The notes: generated from the sequence alone by a model not told the origin. A stretch of DNA of 35,308 nucleotides from an uncultured Clostridia bacterium (GCA_948473085.1 CAOKWH010000017.1:1-35308), one strand, 5' to 3'; positions 23,438 to 32,548 are shown, numbered from the stretch's first letter. Translations and numbers: made by a program.

Positions 23438-24385
23438 ATGCGCCGGATTGATTATACCATAACTGCCGAATATGACGGCCTGCGGGTGGAACGCTACCTG
23501 AAAGCGGTGCAGGGCATGTCCAGCCGGGTGCTCATCTCCCTGAAGCATTGGCCGGATGGGCTGCTGCTCAACGGTAGGCATATCCGCACCATCGACCCTA
23601 TCCACACCGGGGATGTGCTGACAGTTACCTTGCGGGACGCCCCGCCGGACTATCTGGAAAGTGATATCCGGGTGGAAATCCTTTACGAGGACGACGATGT
23701 AATCGTCTATAACAAACCGGCGGATATGCCCTGCCACCAGGCCAAAACCCACCAGCAGGATACCCTGGCTAATGTGTTTGCCCGGGACTGCCGGGAGCGG
23801 GGGATCCATTTAAGCTATCGCTGTATCAACCGCCTTGACCGGAACACCACCGGAGCAGTGGTTGTGGCCAAAAATGCCCATGCTGCCACAGTTTTAGGGG
23901 GTGTGGGCCGGGGCGGCATTCAGGTGAAAAAGCGCTATACAGCGCTGCTTACCGGTATCCTGCCCTATGAGCGGGGGATGGTTGATGCCGGGATTGCTCG
24001 CCTGGATGAGGATACCATCAACCGCATTGTGGATAACAACGCCCCTTTTGCCCGCACTGCTTTTGAAGTGTTGGGGTATGGCCGCCGGCACACTTTGGCC
24101 GAATTTCGGCTCTACACCGGCCGCACCCATCAAATTCGGGTGCACATGTGGTGGCTGGGTTATCCACTGGCTGGGGATGATATTTACGGCTGGGATGACA
24201 GCGTTATCTGCCGGCACGCCCTGCACTGTGGTTGGGTTCGTTTTGCCCATCCGGTGACAGGGGAGATTTTAACCATCACTGCGCCTCTTCCGCCGGATAT
24301 GGCAGAGGCGATAACCCGGGCCGGGGTACAGCCCAAGGCGCTTTCGGCCCATTTTAAAGAAAAGAGAGAGGAGAGAATCGAATGA
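23438..24385 (+). CDS. RluA/RluD family pseudouridine synthase
   Basis: Converts specific uridines in rRNA or tRNA to pseudouridine. 315 residues: an N-terminal S4-like domain (about 13-65) and the catalytic domain from about 80. The catalytic aspartate is Asp134 in CINRLDRNTTG; most relatives read HRLDRDTSG, so this is a variant subfamily. LYTGRTHQIRVHMWWLGYPLAGDDIYG is the second hallmark. AGGAGGGGG precedes the ATG. The gene overlaps the next by 4 bases (ATGA). Its exact RNA target cannot be told. Confidence 0.92.
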   Translation: MRRIDYTITAEYDGLRVERYLKAVQGMSSRVLISLKHWPDGLLLNGRHIRTIDPIHTGDVLTVTLRDAPPDYLESDIRVEILYEDDDVIVYNKPADMPCHQAKTHQQDTLANVFARDCRERGIHLSYRCINRLDRNTTGAVVVAKNAHAATVLGGVGRGGIQVKKRYTALLTGILPYERGMVDAGIARLDEDTINRIVDNNAPFARTAFEVLGYGRRHTLAEFRLYTGRTHQIRVHMWWLGYPLAGDDIYGWDDSVICRHALHCGWVRFAHPVTGEILTITAPLPPDMAEAITRAGVQPKALSAHFKEKREERIE

Positions 24386-25158
24386 GGGTTCTGTTTTTAG
24401 GCGATGTAGTGGGGGCCTATGGCTGCGAACTGCTGGAAAAACGCCTGCGCTCCTTAAAAAAATACTATGCTGCCGATATTGCCGTGGTAAATGGAGAAAA
24501 TTCTGCCGAAGGCAACGGAATGCTGCCCAGCAGTGTGCGCCATATTTTTGAAAGCGGCGCCGATGTAATCACCGGAGGCAACCATAGCCTGCGCCGCCGG
24601 GAGATTTGGAATGTGCTGGAGGAAGAAAAGGGGGTTATCCGCCCTGCCAACTACCACAGCACTGCCCCGGGGGCTGGGGTTTACCTCCTGGATATGCTCA
24701 AGTTTCAGCTGGCGGTGGTCAACCTGCAGGGCCAGGCTTTTATGGACAGCCACCGCAACCCGTTTGAAACGATGGATGAGCTACTAAGCTCGCTGCCCAC
24801 GAAGAATATCCTGGTGGATTTTCATGCTGAAGCCACGGCGGAAAAGCTCTGTATGGGTTTTTATCTGGATGGCCGGGTGTCGGCTGTGGTAGGCACCCAC
24901 ACTCATGTGCAAACGGCCGATGAACGCATTCTCCCCAAAGGGACTGCCTACATCACCGATGCCGGGATGTGCGGCAGCTTTGATTCGGTGCTGGGGGTAA
25001 AAAAGCAGCTGGCTATAGAAAAGATGCGCACCTCCCTGCCCACCCGGTTTGAAAATGCCCGGGGGGATGGAATCCTTTGGGGCGTTGTTATTGAGATTGA
25101 TGAAACAACCGGCTGTGCTGTGTCCATTCAGCGGATAGCCGACCGCGTCGACCGATGA
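24382..25158 (+). CDS. ymdB: YmdB-type metallophosphoesterase
   Basis: TIGR00282-type binuclear metal phosphoesterase; the Bacillus subtilis homologue hydrolyses 2',3'-cyclic nucleotides and affects late adaptive gene expression. 258 residues. Metal ligands are visible in FLGDVVG (Asp8), NGENSAEGNGM (Asn and Glu near 39-41), TGGNHSLRRREIW, VDFHAEATAEK and VGTHTHVQTAD. The usual GNHTWD is GNHSLR here, a small deviation. Translationally coupled to the pseudouridine synthase gene by a 4-base overlap. Confidence 0.92.
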   Translation: MRVLFLGDVVGAYGCELLEKRLRSLKKYYAADIAVVNGENSAEGNGMLPSSVRHIFESGADVITGGNHSLRRREIWNVLEEEKGVIRPANYHSTAPGAGVYLLDMLKFQLAVVNLQGQAFMDSHRNPFETMDELLSSLPTKNILVDFHAEATAEKLCMGFYLDGRVSAVVGTHTHVQTADERILPKGTAYITDAGMCGSFDSVLGVKKQLAIEKMRTSLPTRFENARGDGILWGVVIEIDETTGCAVSIQRIADRVDR

Positions 25159-25172
25159 GGGGGATAGGCCAA

Positions 25173-26678
25173 ATGTGGAAAAAAGTATTGGCCGGCGCCC
25201 TAATTTTAACACTGCTGGCCGGCTGTGGTTTTCGGGGCTTTCGGGATGTATATGAGGATATTTTTCGCCCCGCCGAGCCAGTGGAGGCACAAGCGCCCCA
25301 GGAACAGACAACCCTGTTCCTTCCCCTGAACCGGAACGACAGTATCAGCCCCTATGCCGCCCAAAGTGATATGAACCTGAGCATTTCCGGGCTGATTTTT
25401 GACCCGCTGTTCCGAACGGACAACCGGTTTGAAAGCCACCCCTGCCTGGCCGAGAGCATTACAAGCCTGGGGAACGAATACATTGTAATCCTGAAAAGCG
25501 ATGCCGTTTTCTCGGATGGGACGCCGGTGACAGCGGAGGATGTGGTCTACTCTTACCAGCAGACCGAACTGCAGGCCCGGCGCTACTGGCAGCTGCATAC
25601 CTCTATTGAATCGGTACAGGCGCTGGACGGCAGAACCCTGCTGGTCAAAAGCTACCGGGCAGATAAAAATATTGCCGGGCTGCTCAGTTTTCCCATTGTT
25701 AAACAGAATGCAGGCAGCAATGCCTTAATTGGTACCGGGCGCTATATCTACCGGGAGGAGCATGGCCGCCAATACCTGGCTGCCAACCCGCGAAATAGCC
25801 AGGCTTCGGACAAAATCCGGGAGATCGATCTGGTGGCGCTGCCCAACGACGGTACCGTGGCCAATGCCCTGCGCAGCGGCACCATCCACTGCCTGTACAC
25901 CGATTTTGCCGAGATAGGGGACTATGGCCTGGGATCCAACAGTTTTCTGATGCAGTCGGGCAATGTTGTATATGTCGGGTACAGCAGCCGCCACCCGCTG
26001 CTTTCCCAGCGGCGGTTCCGGCAGCTGATGGCGGAGATGGTGAGCCGGGAATCGGTGGCATCGGATGTCTATTTTAACAAGGCGTCGGCGGCCTACTCAC
26101 CTTTTCCAGACAGCTACTATGATCTGCCGGAGCTGGAGAAGGGCAGGCAGAATGATGATATTATCAATATGGAGCTGGAACAGCTGGGGCTGAGCCGGGG
26201 GGAGAACGGTACCCGCCTGTATGAAGAAAAGCCTATGGAGCTCCATATCCTGGTGAACAGTGAGAATACCTTCCGGGTAAAGGTGGCTGAAACACTGGTG
26301 CGCTATCTTAGTTATTATGGCATCCAGGCTGTTGTGGAGCCGGTGGCGTATGACCGGTATCTGGCAAGGCTCTCCTCCGGGGATTTCGATTTGTTTATTG
26401 CAGAGGTATGCGTGGGGGAGAATGTGGACATCAGCCCACTGATTTCCGGCAGCTCGCTGGGTATTGCCGGGGATTGTTCCGACGCTCAGCTGTTGGAGCA
26501 ATACTACGCTTACTGCTCTGGTACCATCAGCTGTGCCGAGTTTCTTCAGGAGTTTGAGCGCTATTCCACCGTTACGCCGCTGGTTTACCGGCACAGCGGG
26601 GTAGTGGTGTCCCCCTCCTTTACAGCGGTGATGACTCCGGTATTACGAGATATTTTCTACAATATTGATAAGTGGTAG
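25173..26678 (+). CDS. Oligopeptide-type ABC transporter substrate-binding lipoprotein
   Basis: Family 5 extracellular solute-binding protein (peptide/nickel type), 501 residues. It has a signal peptide with lipobox LLAGC at about 15-19, so it is anchored outside the membrane. Family features include the early SISGLIFDPLF segment and 'SDAVFSDGTPVTAEDVVYSYQ' near residue 115, and the late domain-2 strand DFDLFIAEV. The start at 25173 (GAGGGGG 8 bases upstream) gives a clean signal peptide; an in-frame ATG at 25155 overlaps ymdB. No permease or ATPase gene is nearby, so it is an orphan binding protein in an RNA-modification operon. Confidence 0.9.
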   Translation: MWKKVLAGALILTLLAGCGFRGFRDVYEDIFRPAEPVEAQAPQEQTTLFLPLNRNDSISPYAAQSDMNLSISGLIFDPLFRTDNRFESHPCLAESITSLGNEYIVILKSDAVFSDGTPVTAEDVVYSYQQTELQARRYWQLHTSIESVQALDGRTLLVKSYRADKNIAGLLSFPIVKQNAGSNALIGTGRYIYREEHGRQYLAANPRNSQASDKIREIDLVALPNDGTVANALRSGTIHCLYTDFAEIGDYGLGSNSFLMQSGNVVYVGYSSRHPLLSQRRFRQLMAEMVSRESVASDVYFNKASAAYSPFPDSYYDLPELEKGRQNDDIINMELEQLGLSRGENGTRLYEEKPMELHILVNSENTFRVKVAETLVRYLSYYGIQAVVEPVAYDRYLARLSSGDFDLFIAEVCVGENVDISPLISGSSLGIAGDCSDAQLLEQYYAYCSGTISCAEFLQEFERYSTVTPLVYRHSGVVVSPSFTAVMTPVLRDIFYNIDKW

Positions 26679-26750
26679 TCCTTTTATAGTGCATTTTTGC
26701 CAAATATTTGTGCAAAACCAGCGTGATTAGTGGCTTTTTTTAAAATTTTA

Positions 26751-26905
26751 TGGTATACTATGAACGCTTTATTTTGGATAAGCGTTCATTTATTGAAAAA
26801 TTTGATAAAGGCAGCTGTTTTTAATACAGCTTGCTAGCTCTAAAGCAAAAAGCTGCCGTCTGCTGCCGTTTTTACAGGTACAGCCGGGGCGTAAAAAGAA
26901 ATTAA
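26751..26905 (+). promoter_or_regulatory. Promoter and structured leader of asp23-fakA
   Basis: Extended -10 TG-G-TATACT (26751-26759). An exact inverted repeat ATGAACGCTT/AAGCGTTCAT (26760-26769, 26780-26789) spans the likely start. Downstream, GGCAGCT (26810-26816) pairs with AGCTGCC (26851-26857), an AGCTGT/ACAGCT hairpin competes with it, and TTTTTAC/GTAAAAA (26869-26875, 26891-26897) forms a stem just before AAGGAGG. Confidence 0.5.
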
Positions 26906-26918
26906 GGAGGTAAGCGGT

Positions 26919-27266
26919 ATGCTCAAGCTCGAAAATCATCTGGGTGTGATTGAAATATCGGAGGAGTACTTTGCCAATCTCATCGGACATGCGGTTTCTG
27001 AGTGTTTTGGTGTGGCGGGCATGGTCAGCAACGGTGCTGTACAGGGCCTTCGCTCTGCTCTTACCAAGGAGGAATTTATTGATAAGGGCGTTACAGTTAA
27101 GGCTGTAAAGGGCAATTTGGTAGTGGATATCCATATTGCTGTAACTTATGGGCTTAATATTTCCAGCGTGGTAAAAAGTATTGTGGGCAAGGTGCGCTAT
27201 GTTGCCGAGGAGGCTACCGGCCTGCAAGTTTCCAAGGTCAATGTCTTTGTGGACGATATGATTTAA
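26919..27266 (+). CDS. Asp23/Gls24 family protein (YloU-like)
   Basis: 115 residues, the compact clostridial form of the alkaline-shock/envelope-stress family. Typical features are the start 'LGVIEISEEYFANLIGHAV', the repeated Gly-Val strands around VSNGAVQGLRS and the ending VSKVNVFVDDM. These proteins are cytoplasmic and in several Firmicutes are encoded beside the fatty acid kinase FakA, as here (40-base gap). AAGGAGG is well spaced from the ATG. A long structured leader precedes the gene. Confidence 0.93.
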   Translation: MLKLENHLGVIEISEEYFANLIGHAVSECFGVAGMVSNGAVQGLRSALTKEEFIDKGVTVKAVKGNLVVDIHIAVTYGLNISSVVKSIVGKVRYVAEEATGLQVSKVNVFVDDMI

Positions 27267-27306
27267 GCCAACTGGACAGACCGAGTAAAGGGAGAGTAGA
27301 TTACAA

Positions 27307-28974
27307 GTGATTAAAGGTTCCGTTTTAAGAGATGCCTTTATCTCTGCTGCCAACAATATTACCAACCACAAGCAGAAGGTAAATGCGCTGAATGTATTCC
27401 CGGTGCCGGATGGCGATACCGGCACCAACATGTCTATGACCATCTCCGCTGCCAAGCGGGAAGTACAGCTGATGAATAACGATGTGACTGTGGCCGAGGT
27501 ATCTAAAACCGCCGCCTCTGCGTTGCTGCGGGGCGCCCGGGGCAATTCCGGCGTTATTCTGTCGCTGTTGTTCCGGGGCTTTTCCAAAAGCCTGGCCGGC
27601 AAAAAAGAGGCTTCTGCCGCCGACCTGGTAAAGGCGATGGAGGCCGGTGTGGATGCCGCCTATAAGGCGGTGATGAAGCCCACCGAGGGCACAATTCTTA
27701 CTGTTGCCCGCGTAGCCCATGAGGAAGGCGCCAAAGCTCTGACTGCCGACAGCACCGAAACCGGCATCTGGCGCACTATGATTGATGGCGCCAAGGCAGC
27801 GCTGGAAAAAACCCCCGACCTGCTGCCTGTTTTAAAGAAGGCCGGCGTGGTGGATGCCGGCGGCGCCGGATTGGTGTATGTCATGGAGGGTATGGAGCAG
27901 GTGTTCCTGGGAGAAGGTATTATCCCCCTGCAGGAGGAGGATGCCAAGGCTGCCCCTGACGAAATCCCGGATGAACGCAACGCCGCTGGCCTGTATGAGG
28001 GGGAGATTACCTTCACCTACTGCACCGAGTTCATCGTCCTCAAGGACGGCAGCAGAGCAGATGCCCTAAAACTGCGGGCCTATCTGGAGGGCATTGGGGA
28101 CAGTGCCGTTGTGGTGGATGATGACGATATTATCAAATGCCATGTGCACACCGATAACCCGGGCGATGCCCTGCAGCAGGCTCTGCAGCACGGCGCGTTG
28201 ACCAAAATTAAGATAGAGAACATGCGGGAGCAGCACGCCGATAACCAAAAGGCGGTGCGGGAAGCCATGACTGCCGGCTTTGCCTACGCCCCTGTGGATC
28301 CCAGCAATGAGTATGGCTTTGTGTCGGTGTGTGCCGGCGATGGTGTGGAGCAGCTGTTCCGGGATTTGGGCGTGACCAATGTTGTAAAGGGCGGACAGAC
28401 CATGAACCCCTCCACCGATGATATTCTCTCGGCGGTACATGCCACCCCGGCCAAGACGGTGTTTGTGCTGCCCAACAATAAGAATATTATCATGGCGGCG
28501 GAACAGGCCATCAATCTGGCCGACCGCCAGGTGCGGGTTCTGCCCACCCGGAGTATCTCTGAGGGCCTTTCGGCCATGCTGGTATTTGATGAAACGGTGG
28601 ATGCCGAACAGAACCAGCTGGACATGACCAAGGCTGCTGAAAAGGTGAGCACTGGCCAGATTACCTTTGCTGCTCGGGATAGTGAGTATGACGGCCACAA
28701 AATCAAGGAAGGCGAGATTCTGGCTATCGAGAATGGCAAGGTAATCTCGGTGGAAAATGATATTGTAAAGGCTGCCTTGAAGGTAACCAAGAGCATGGTA
28801 AAGAAGCGCCGCGGCGAGGTGAGCTTTATCACCCTGATTTATGGTGAGGATGCCACCGAGGAGCAGGCTGCCCTGCTGGAAGCAGAGATTAAGGAAAAGG
28901 TGGACCCGGATATCGAAATTGCCATTGTGGATGGCGGTACCCCCATCTATTACTTTACCATCTCGGTAGAATAG
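27307..28974 (+). CDS. fakA: Fatty acid kinase subunit FakA (DAK2 domain, YloV)
   Basis: Phosphorylates exogenous fatty acids bound to a FakB carrier so they can enter phospholipid synthesis. 555 residues, normal for the family. The N-terminal Dak2 (DhaL) domain shows the ADP-Mg site NVFPVPDGDTGTNM (29-42) and RGARGNSGVILS (about 75-86). The middle and C-terminal parts are the FakA linker and DegV-like domain, with VDDDDIIKCHVHTDNPG near residue 270 containing conserved Cys and His. Start GTG; GGGAG lies 12 bases upstream, rather far. No fakB gene in this window. Confidence 0.94.
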   Translation: MIKGSVLRDAFISAANNITNHKQKVNALNVFPVPDGDTGTNMSMTISAAKREVQLMNNDVTVAEVSKTAASALLRGARGNSGVILSLLFRGFSKSLAGKKEASAADLVKAMEAGVDAAYKAVMKPTEGTILTVARVAHEEGAKALTADSTETGIWRTMIDGAKAALEKTPDLLPVLKKAGVVDAGGAGLVYVMEGMEQVFLGEGIIPLQEEDAKAAPDEIPDERNAAGLYEGEITFTYCTEFIVLKDGSRADALKLRAYLEGIGDSAVVVDDDDIIKCHVHTDNPGDALQQALQHGALTKIKIENMREQHADNQKAVREAMTAGFAYAPVDPSNEYGFVSVCAGDGVEQLFRDLGVTNVVKGGQTMNPSTDDILSAVHATPAKTVFVLPNNKNIIMAAEQAINLADRQVRVLPTRSISEGLSAMLVFDETVDAEQNQLDMTKAAEKVSTGQITFAARDSEYDGHKIKEGEILAIENGKVISVENDIVKAALKVTKSMVKKRRGEVSFITLIYGEDATEEQAALLEAEIKEKVDPDIEIAIVDGGTPIYYFTISVE

Positions 28975-28982
28975 TGTTTTTT

Positions 28983-29013
28983 GGGAGAGGCAGTTTGTGC
29001 CTCTCCCATTTTT
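28983..29013 (+). terminator. Terminator after fakA
   Basis: GGGAGAGGCA (28983-28992) pairs with TGCCTCTCCC (28998-29007), followed by ATTTTT. Confidence 0.9.
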
Positions 29014-29109
29014 CGGCCAAGGTGCTGGAATGATGGGTAAGCCAGCAAATGGAAATGCCGCACAAAGTTGAGTACTCGTAGTCCTGCCTGGAAGGAAATG
29101 CAGAGGGGT

Positions 29110-29137
29110 TTGCATTTTCTTACCAATATGGTATCAT
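29110..29137 (+). promoter_or_regulatory. Promoter of the ABC-F gene
   Basis: TTGCAT (29110-29115), 16-base spacer, TATCAT (29132-29137). The -35 lies in the right arm of an inverted repeat GAAATGCA / TGCATTTTC (about 29095-29119), which could be an operator. Confidence 0.45.
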
Positions 29138-29179
29138 TATAAGCTGTAAAGCAGTATGATAAATGGAGCGTAACAAAAG

Positions 29180-31096
29180 ATGATACTATCCCTTGAACAT
29201 ATAACCAAAAGTTATGGCGCTGAGCTGATACTGGATAATGTTTCCCTCAAAGTGGAGGATAACGACCGCATTGGCCTGATTGGCGTCAATGGCGCGGGCA
29301 AGTCCACCCTGCTAAATATTATCAGTGGGGATTTGGACTTTGATGCCGGCGACCGGGCTGTCTCTTCCGCAGCCCGGATTGGCTTTTTGCGCCAGAACAG
29401 CGGCTTAAACCGCGGCAACACTATGTTTGCAGAGCTGCGCGGTGTGTTTGCCCCGCTGCTGGAATTGGAGCGGCAGATGGAATTGCTGCGCATTGAAATG
29501 CGCCAGTCCCCGGAGGATGAGGCTTTGATGGAGGAATACAACCGCCTGCATACCGCTTTTGAAGCAGGGGATGGATACCTGATTGATGTAAAAATCAATA
29601 CCATCCTCAACGGCATGGGCTTTGCCGGCCGGGATCGGGAAACTTTGATTTCTTCTCTATCCGGCGGGGAAAAGACCCGTCTGGCTCTGTGCAAGCTGCT
29701 GCTGGAGGAGCCGGAACTGCTCATTTTGGACGAGCCCACCAACCACCTGGATTTCCGTACCCTGATTTGGCTGGAGGACTACCTGAAAAACTATAAGGGC
29801 GCGCTGCTCATTGTTTCCCACGACCGCTTTTTCCTGGACAGCCTGGTTACCTCGGTGTGCGAGATTGACCGCACCCGCTTAACCCGCTATCCTGGCAATT
29901 ACACCAAGTTTTTGCAGCTGAAGGAGGAGGCCTATACCCGCCAGCAGAAGCTGTATGAGCGCCAGCAGGAGGAGATTGCCCGGCTGCAGGAATATGTGGA
30001 TAAAAATATTGTCCGGGCCACCACATCCAAAAGTGCCAAGAGCAAGCGCAAGGCCATCGAGCACATGGAACTGGTGGAAAAGCCGCTGCCACCGCTGAAA
30101 CATGCGTACATGAGCTTTGGGTATGAGGTGGAACCGGTAAAAGAGGTGCTGCATGTCAAAAACCTGGCGCTGTCGGTGGGGGAAGGGCAGCAGCAGAAGC
30201 GCCTGTTTGACAATTTGAACTTTGATGTGCTCCGGGGAGAAAAAATTGCCATAATTGGAGAAAACGGCGTGGGGAAATCCTCGCTGCTTAAAGCAATCCA
30301 GGGCCTGATTCCGGTGGAATCGGGCAGTGTGGACTGGGGGCGGAATGTGTATATCTCCTACTATGAGCAGGAGAACACCGGGCTGCATGAAGATAAAACC
30401 GCTTTGGATGAACTGTGGGACCGTTACCCCCGGCTGTATGAAGTAACAGTGCGTACCATCCTGGGCAATGTGCTGTTGTCCGGGGAGGATGTGTACAAAA
30501 AGGTGGCTGCCCTATCCGGCGGTGAGCGTGCGAAGCTCAAGTTTGCCATTATGATGCTGCGCCAGTCCAACCTGCTCATTTTGGACGAGCCCACCAACCA
30601 CCTGGATTTGGACACCAAGGAGTCGCTGGACCGGGCCTTAAGCGAATTTACCGGCACCATTATCATGGTATCCCACGACCGCTACCTGCTTAGCAAGGTG
30701 CCCACCAAAATTGCCGAAATGTCCGCTGCGGGCATGGCCATTTATCAGGGCAACTATAACGCCTATATCCGGGGGGACCGGCCCATCTCCACGCCGGAGC
30801 AGCCCAGCGCGCCCCAGACGGAGCAATCCCAGAAAGCCGGAAAGGAGGAGGGCGCTGGCAGCTATTTCCGCAGTAAAAAGCAGCGCTCGGAGGATGCCCG
30901 GCGGAAAAAGCGCCTGGAAACCTTGGAGCAGGAGATTGCCGCAATGGAAGCAGAGATTCAGCAGTTGGGGGATTTTATGGCCACCGACGAGGCGGCCAGC
31001 GACTATGAAAAGCTCACCGAAACCGCCCACCGCATTGATGAGCTGAACACCCGGCTGACCGAACTGTATGATGAATGGTATTCCCTCTCCGAATAA
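29180..31096 (+). CDS. ABC-F family ATPase (YdiF/Uup-like)
   Basis: Soluble protein with two tandem ABC ATPase domains and no membrane domain; ABC-F proteins act on ribosomes in translation. 638 residues. Domain 1: Walker A GVNGAGKST (35-43), signature LSGGE (160-164), Walker B LLILDEPTNHLD (180-191). Linker about 245-320 is Gln- and Lys-rich, of ordinary length. Domain 2: Walker A GENGVGKSS (360-368), signature LSGGE (445-449) and Walker B LLILDEPTNHLD (465-476). The C-terminal 100 residues are a predicted coiled coil. The short linker argues against an antibiotic-protection subtype, but that cannot be excluded. GGAG is 11 bases from the ATG. Confidence 0.92.
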   Translation: MILSLEHITKSYGAELILDNVSLKVEDNDRIGLIGVNGAGKSTLLNIISGDLDFDAGDRAVSSAARIGFLRQNSGLNRGNTMFAELRGVFAPLLELERQMELLRIEMRQSPEDEALMEEYNRLHTAFEAGDGYLIDVKINTILNGMGFAGRDRETLISSLSGGEKTRLALCKLLLEEPELLILDEPTNHLDFRTLIWLEDYLKNYKGALLIVSHDRFFLDSLVTSVCEIDRTRLTRYPGNYTKFLQLKEEAYTRQQKLYERQQEEIARLQEYVDKNIVRATTSKSAKSKRKAIEHMELVEKPLPPLKHAYMSFGYEVEPVKEVLHVKNLALSVGEGQQQKRLFDNLNFDVLRGEKIAIIGENGVGKSSLLKAIQGLIPVESGSVDWGRNVYISYYEQENTGLHEDKTALDELWDRYPRLYEVTVRTILGNVLLSGEDVYKKVAALSGGERAKLKFAIMMLRQSNLLILDEPTNHLDLDTKESLDRALSEFTGTIIMVSHDRYLLSKVPTKIAEMSAAGMAIYQGNYNAYIRGDRPISTPEQPSAPQTEQSQKAGKEEGAGSYFRSKKQRSEDARRKKRLETLEQEIAAMEAEIQQLGDFMATDEAASDYEKLTETAHRIDELNTRLTELYDEWYSLSE

Positions 31097-31123
31097 TTAG
31101 CAGAATTGTTTACAGAAACTGTG

Positions 31124-31152
31124 TGGAAATGTGCCCGAAAATCCCGTATAAT
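31124..31152 (+). promoter_or_regulatory. Promoter of the AI-2E family transporter gene
   Basis: TGGAAA (31124-31129), 17-base spacer, TATAAT (31147-31152). The leader carries a hairpin ATGAGAA (31184-31190) / TTCTCAT (31209-31215) that abuts the AGGGAG ribosome site. Confidence 0.65.
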
Positions 31153-31229
31153 ACCCGTGGAACCCCTAAATCCGAATATTGAGATGAGAAGTTTATCGGG
31201 GGATATTATTCTCATAGGGAGTGAATTGT

Positions 31230-32420
31230 TTGAAAATTGAATGGAACCGCCGCTACACCACAGTGGCGGTGTATGCGTTTTTGGTATTGGCCGGGGCCAT
31301 CCTGTTCTTTTACGGGGTGCAGAACTTTTCCCAGGTTAAGGGGATTGTCAATACAGCGTTGGCTACGGCTCGGCCGTTTATTTTCGGCTTTGTCATCGCC
31401 TATTTGCTCAATCCCATCTATGTTTTTCTGGACCGGAAATTTTTACCTTGGATTACCAACGATACCATCAACAAGCCGGCCAGTCACCTGTTTTCCATTG
31501 CGCTTACCTACTGTTTAACTGGCATTTTGCTGTATGCCTTTTTCTCGGTGGTTATTCCGCAGATAGTGGTGAGTATCAGCAACATTGCAAGTAATCTGCA
31601 AAGCTATGCCGACTCGCTCCAGCACCTGCTGGATATGATTATTGGCTTGGTGGCGGTGGAGGGCATGCCGGTGGAGATTACCAATGCTGTCAGCAGTTCG
31701 GTGGATAGTGTTATTACCCAGCTGTATGACATGGTTTTAAGCTCGGTGCCGCATATTATCGGCTATGCCATGAATTTTACCAGCGGGCTGTTCAGCTTTG
31801 TCATCGGTATTATTATCTCCATCTATATGTTTATGGGCAAGGAACGGTTTATTGCACAAGCTCGCAAATGTATGTATGCCCTATTCAGCCAGGATACAGC
31901 CAACTTTCTCATCGACCTGGTGAATGAATCCAATGCCATTTTTAGCGGGTTTATCACCGGGAAGATTGTAGATTCTTTCATTATTGGCATTCTATGCTTT
32001 ATTGGTATGTGGATTTTAAAGATGCCCTACATGGTGCTGGCCAGCGTTATTGTGGGGGTTACCAATGTTATCCCCTACTTTGGGCCGTTTATCGGGGCGA
32101 TACCATCCTTTGTTATCATCCTGACCGAAAGCCCGCTGCAGGCACTGATTTTTCTAATTTTTATCCTGCTGCTCCAGCAGTTTGACGGTAATATCCTTGG
32201 CCCCTACATTTTGGGGGATACAACCGGGCTTTCCGCCTTCTGGGTGGTGTTTGCCATTTTGGTATTCGGCAAGTTTATGGGTTTTGCCGGTATGTTCATC
32301 GGCGTGCCCACCTTTGCAGTAATCTATTCGGTGGCTAAGAAGCTCATTGCCATGCGTTTGGAGCACAAGGGCCTTTCCAGCAATACGGCCGATTATTCGG
32401 ATGACCCCGAACGGCTGTAA
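31230..32420 (+). CDS. AI-2E family transporter (PerM/YtvI-like)
   Basis: 396-residue integral membrane protein with about eight helices: two at the N-terminus (13-35 and 50-75), one after residue 90, then a central hydrophilic segment (about 120-190) and a five-helix C-terminal block with the family motif PYFGPFIGAIP near residue 285. Members transport or export small molecules; the substrate here is unknown. The TTG at 31230 has AGGGAG 8 bases upstream, better than the GTG at 31221, which overlaps that site. Monocistronic, with its own promoter and terminator. Confidence 0.9.
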   Translation: MKIEWNRRYTTVAVYAFLVLAGAILFFYGVQNFSQVKGIVNTALATARPFIFGFVIAYLLNPIYVFLDRKFLPWITNDTINKPASHLFSIALTYCLTGILLYAFFSVVIPQIVVSISNIASNLQSYADSLQHLLDMIIGLVAVEGMPVEITNAVSSSVDSVITQLYDMVLSSVPHIIGYAMNFTSGLFSFVIGIIISIYMFMGKERFIAQARKCMYALFSQDTANFLIDLVNESNAIFSGFITGKIVDSFIIGILCFIGMWILKMPYMVLASVIVGVTNVIPYFGPFIGAIPSFVIILTESPLQALIFLIFILLLQQFDGNILGPYILGDTTGLSAFWVVFAILVFGKFMGFAGMFIGVPTFAVIYSVAKKLIAMRLEHKGLSSNTADYSDDPERL

Positions 32421-32430
32421 CATAGTTTTT

Positions 32431-32474
32431 AAAAGCAGAAACACCGGGTTATTCGGTTGTTTCTGCTTTTTTAA
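32431..32474 (+). terminator. Terminator after the transporter gene
   Basis: AAAAGCAGAAACA pairs with TGTTTCTGCTTTT, with an inner CCG/CGG, followed by TTAATTTT. Confidence 0.88.
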
Positions 32475-32519
32475 TTTTGTGTACGGGGTGTAAATTCTGC
32501 CAAAAACACGCCATGCCAA

Positions 32520-32548
32520 TTGTTTTTCCATTGGTACTGTGTTATAGT
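32520..32548 (+). promoter_or_regulatory. Promoter of the 582-aa membrane protein gene
   Basis: TTGTTT (32520-32525), 17-base spacer, TATAGT (32543-32548). A leader of over 100 bases ends in a hairpin GGGGCAG (32631-32637) / CTGCCCC (32647-32653) just before the ribosome binding site. Confidence 0.6.

Noticed and set aside
29032-29073. Thirteen-codon frame upstream of the ABC-F gene as a possible leader peptide
   Set aside because: It lies before the best promoter for that gene and has only a weak ribosome site, so it would not be on the ABC-F transcript.
28066-29115. Minus-strand open frame (349 codons) opposite fakA
   Set aside because: Shadow of the FakA gene; it also crosses the fakA terminator.
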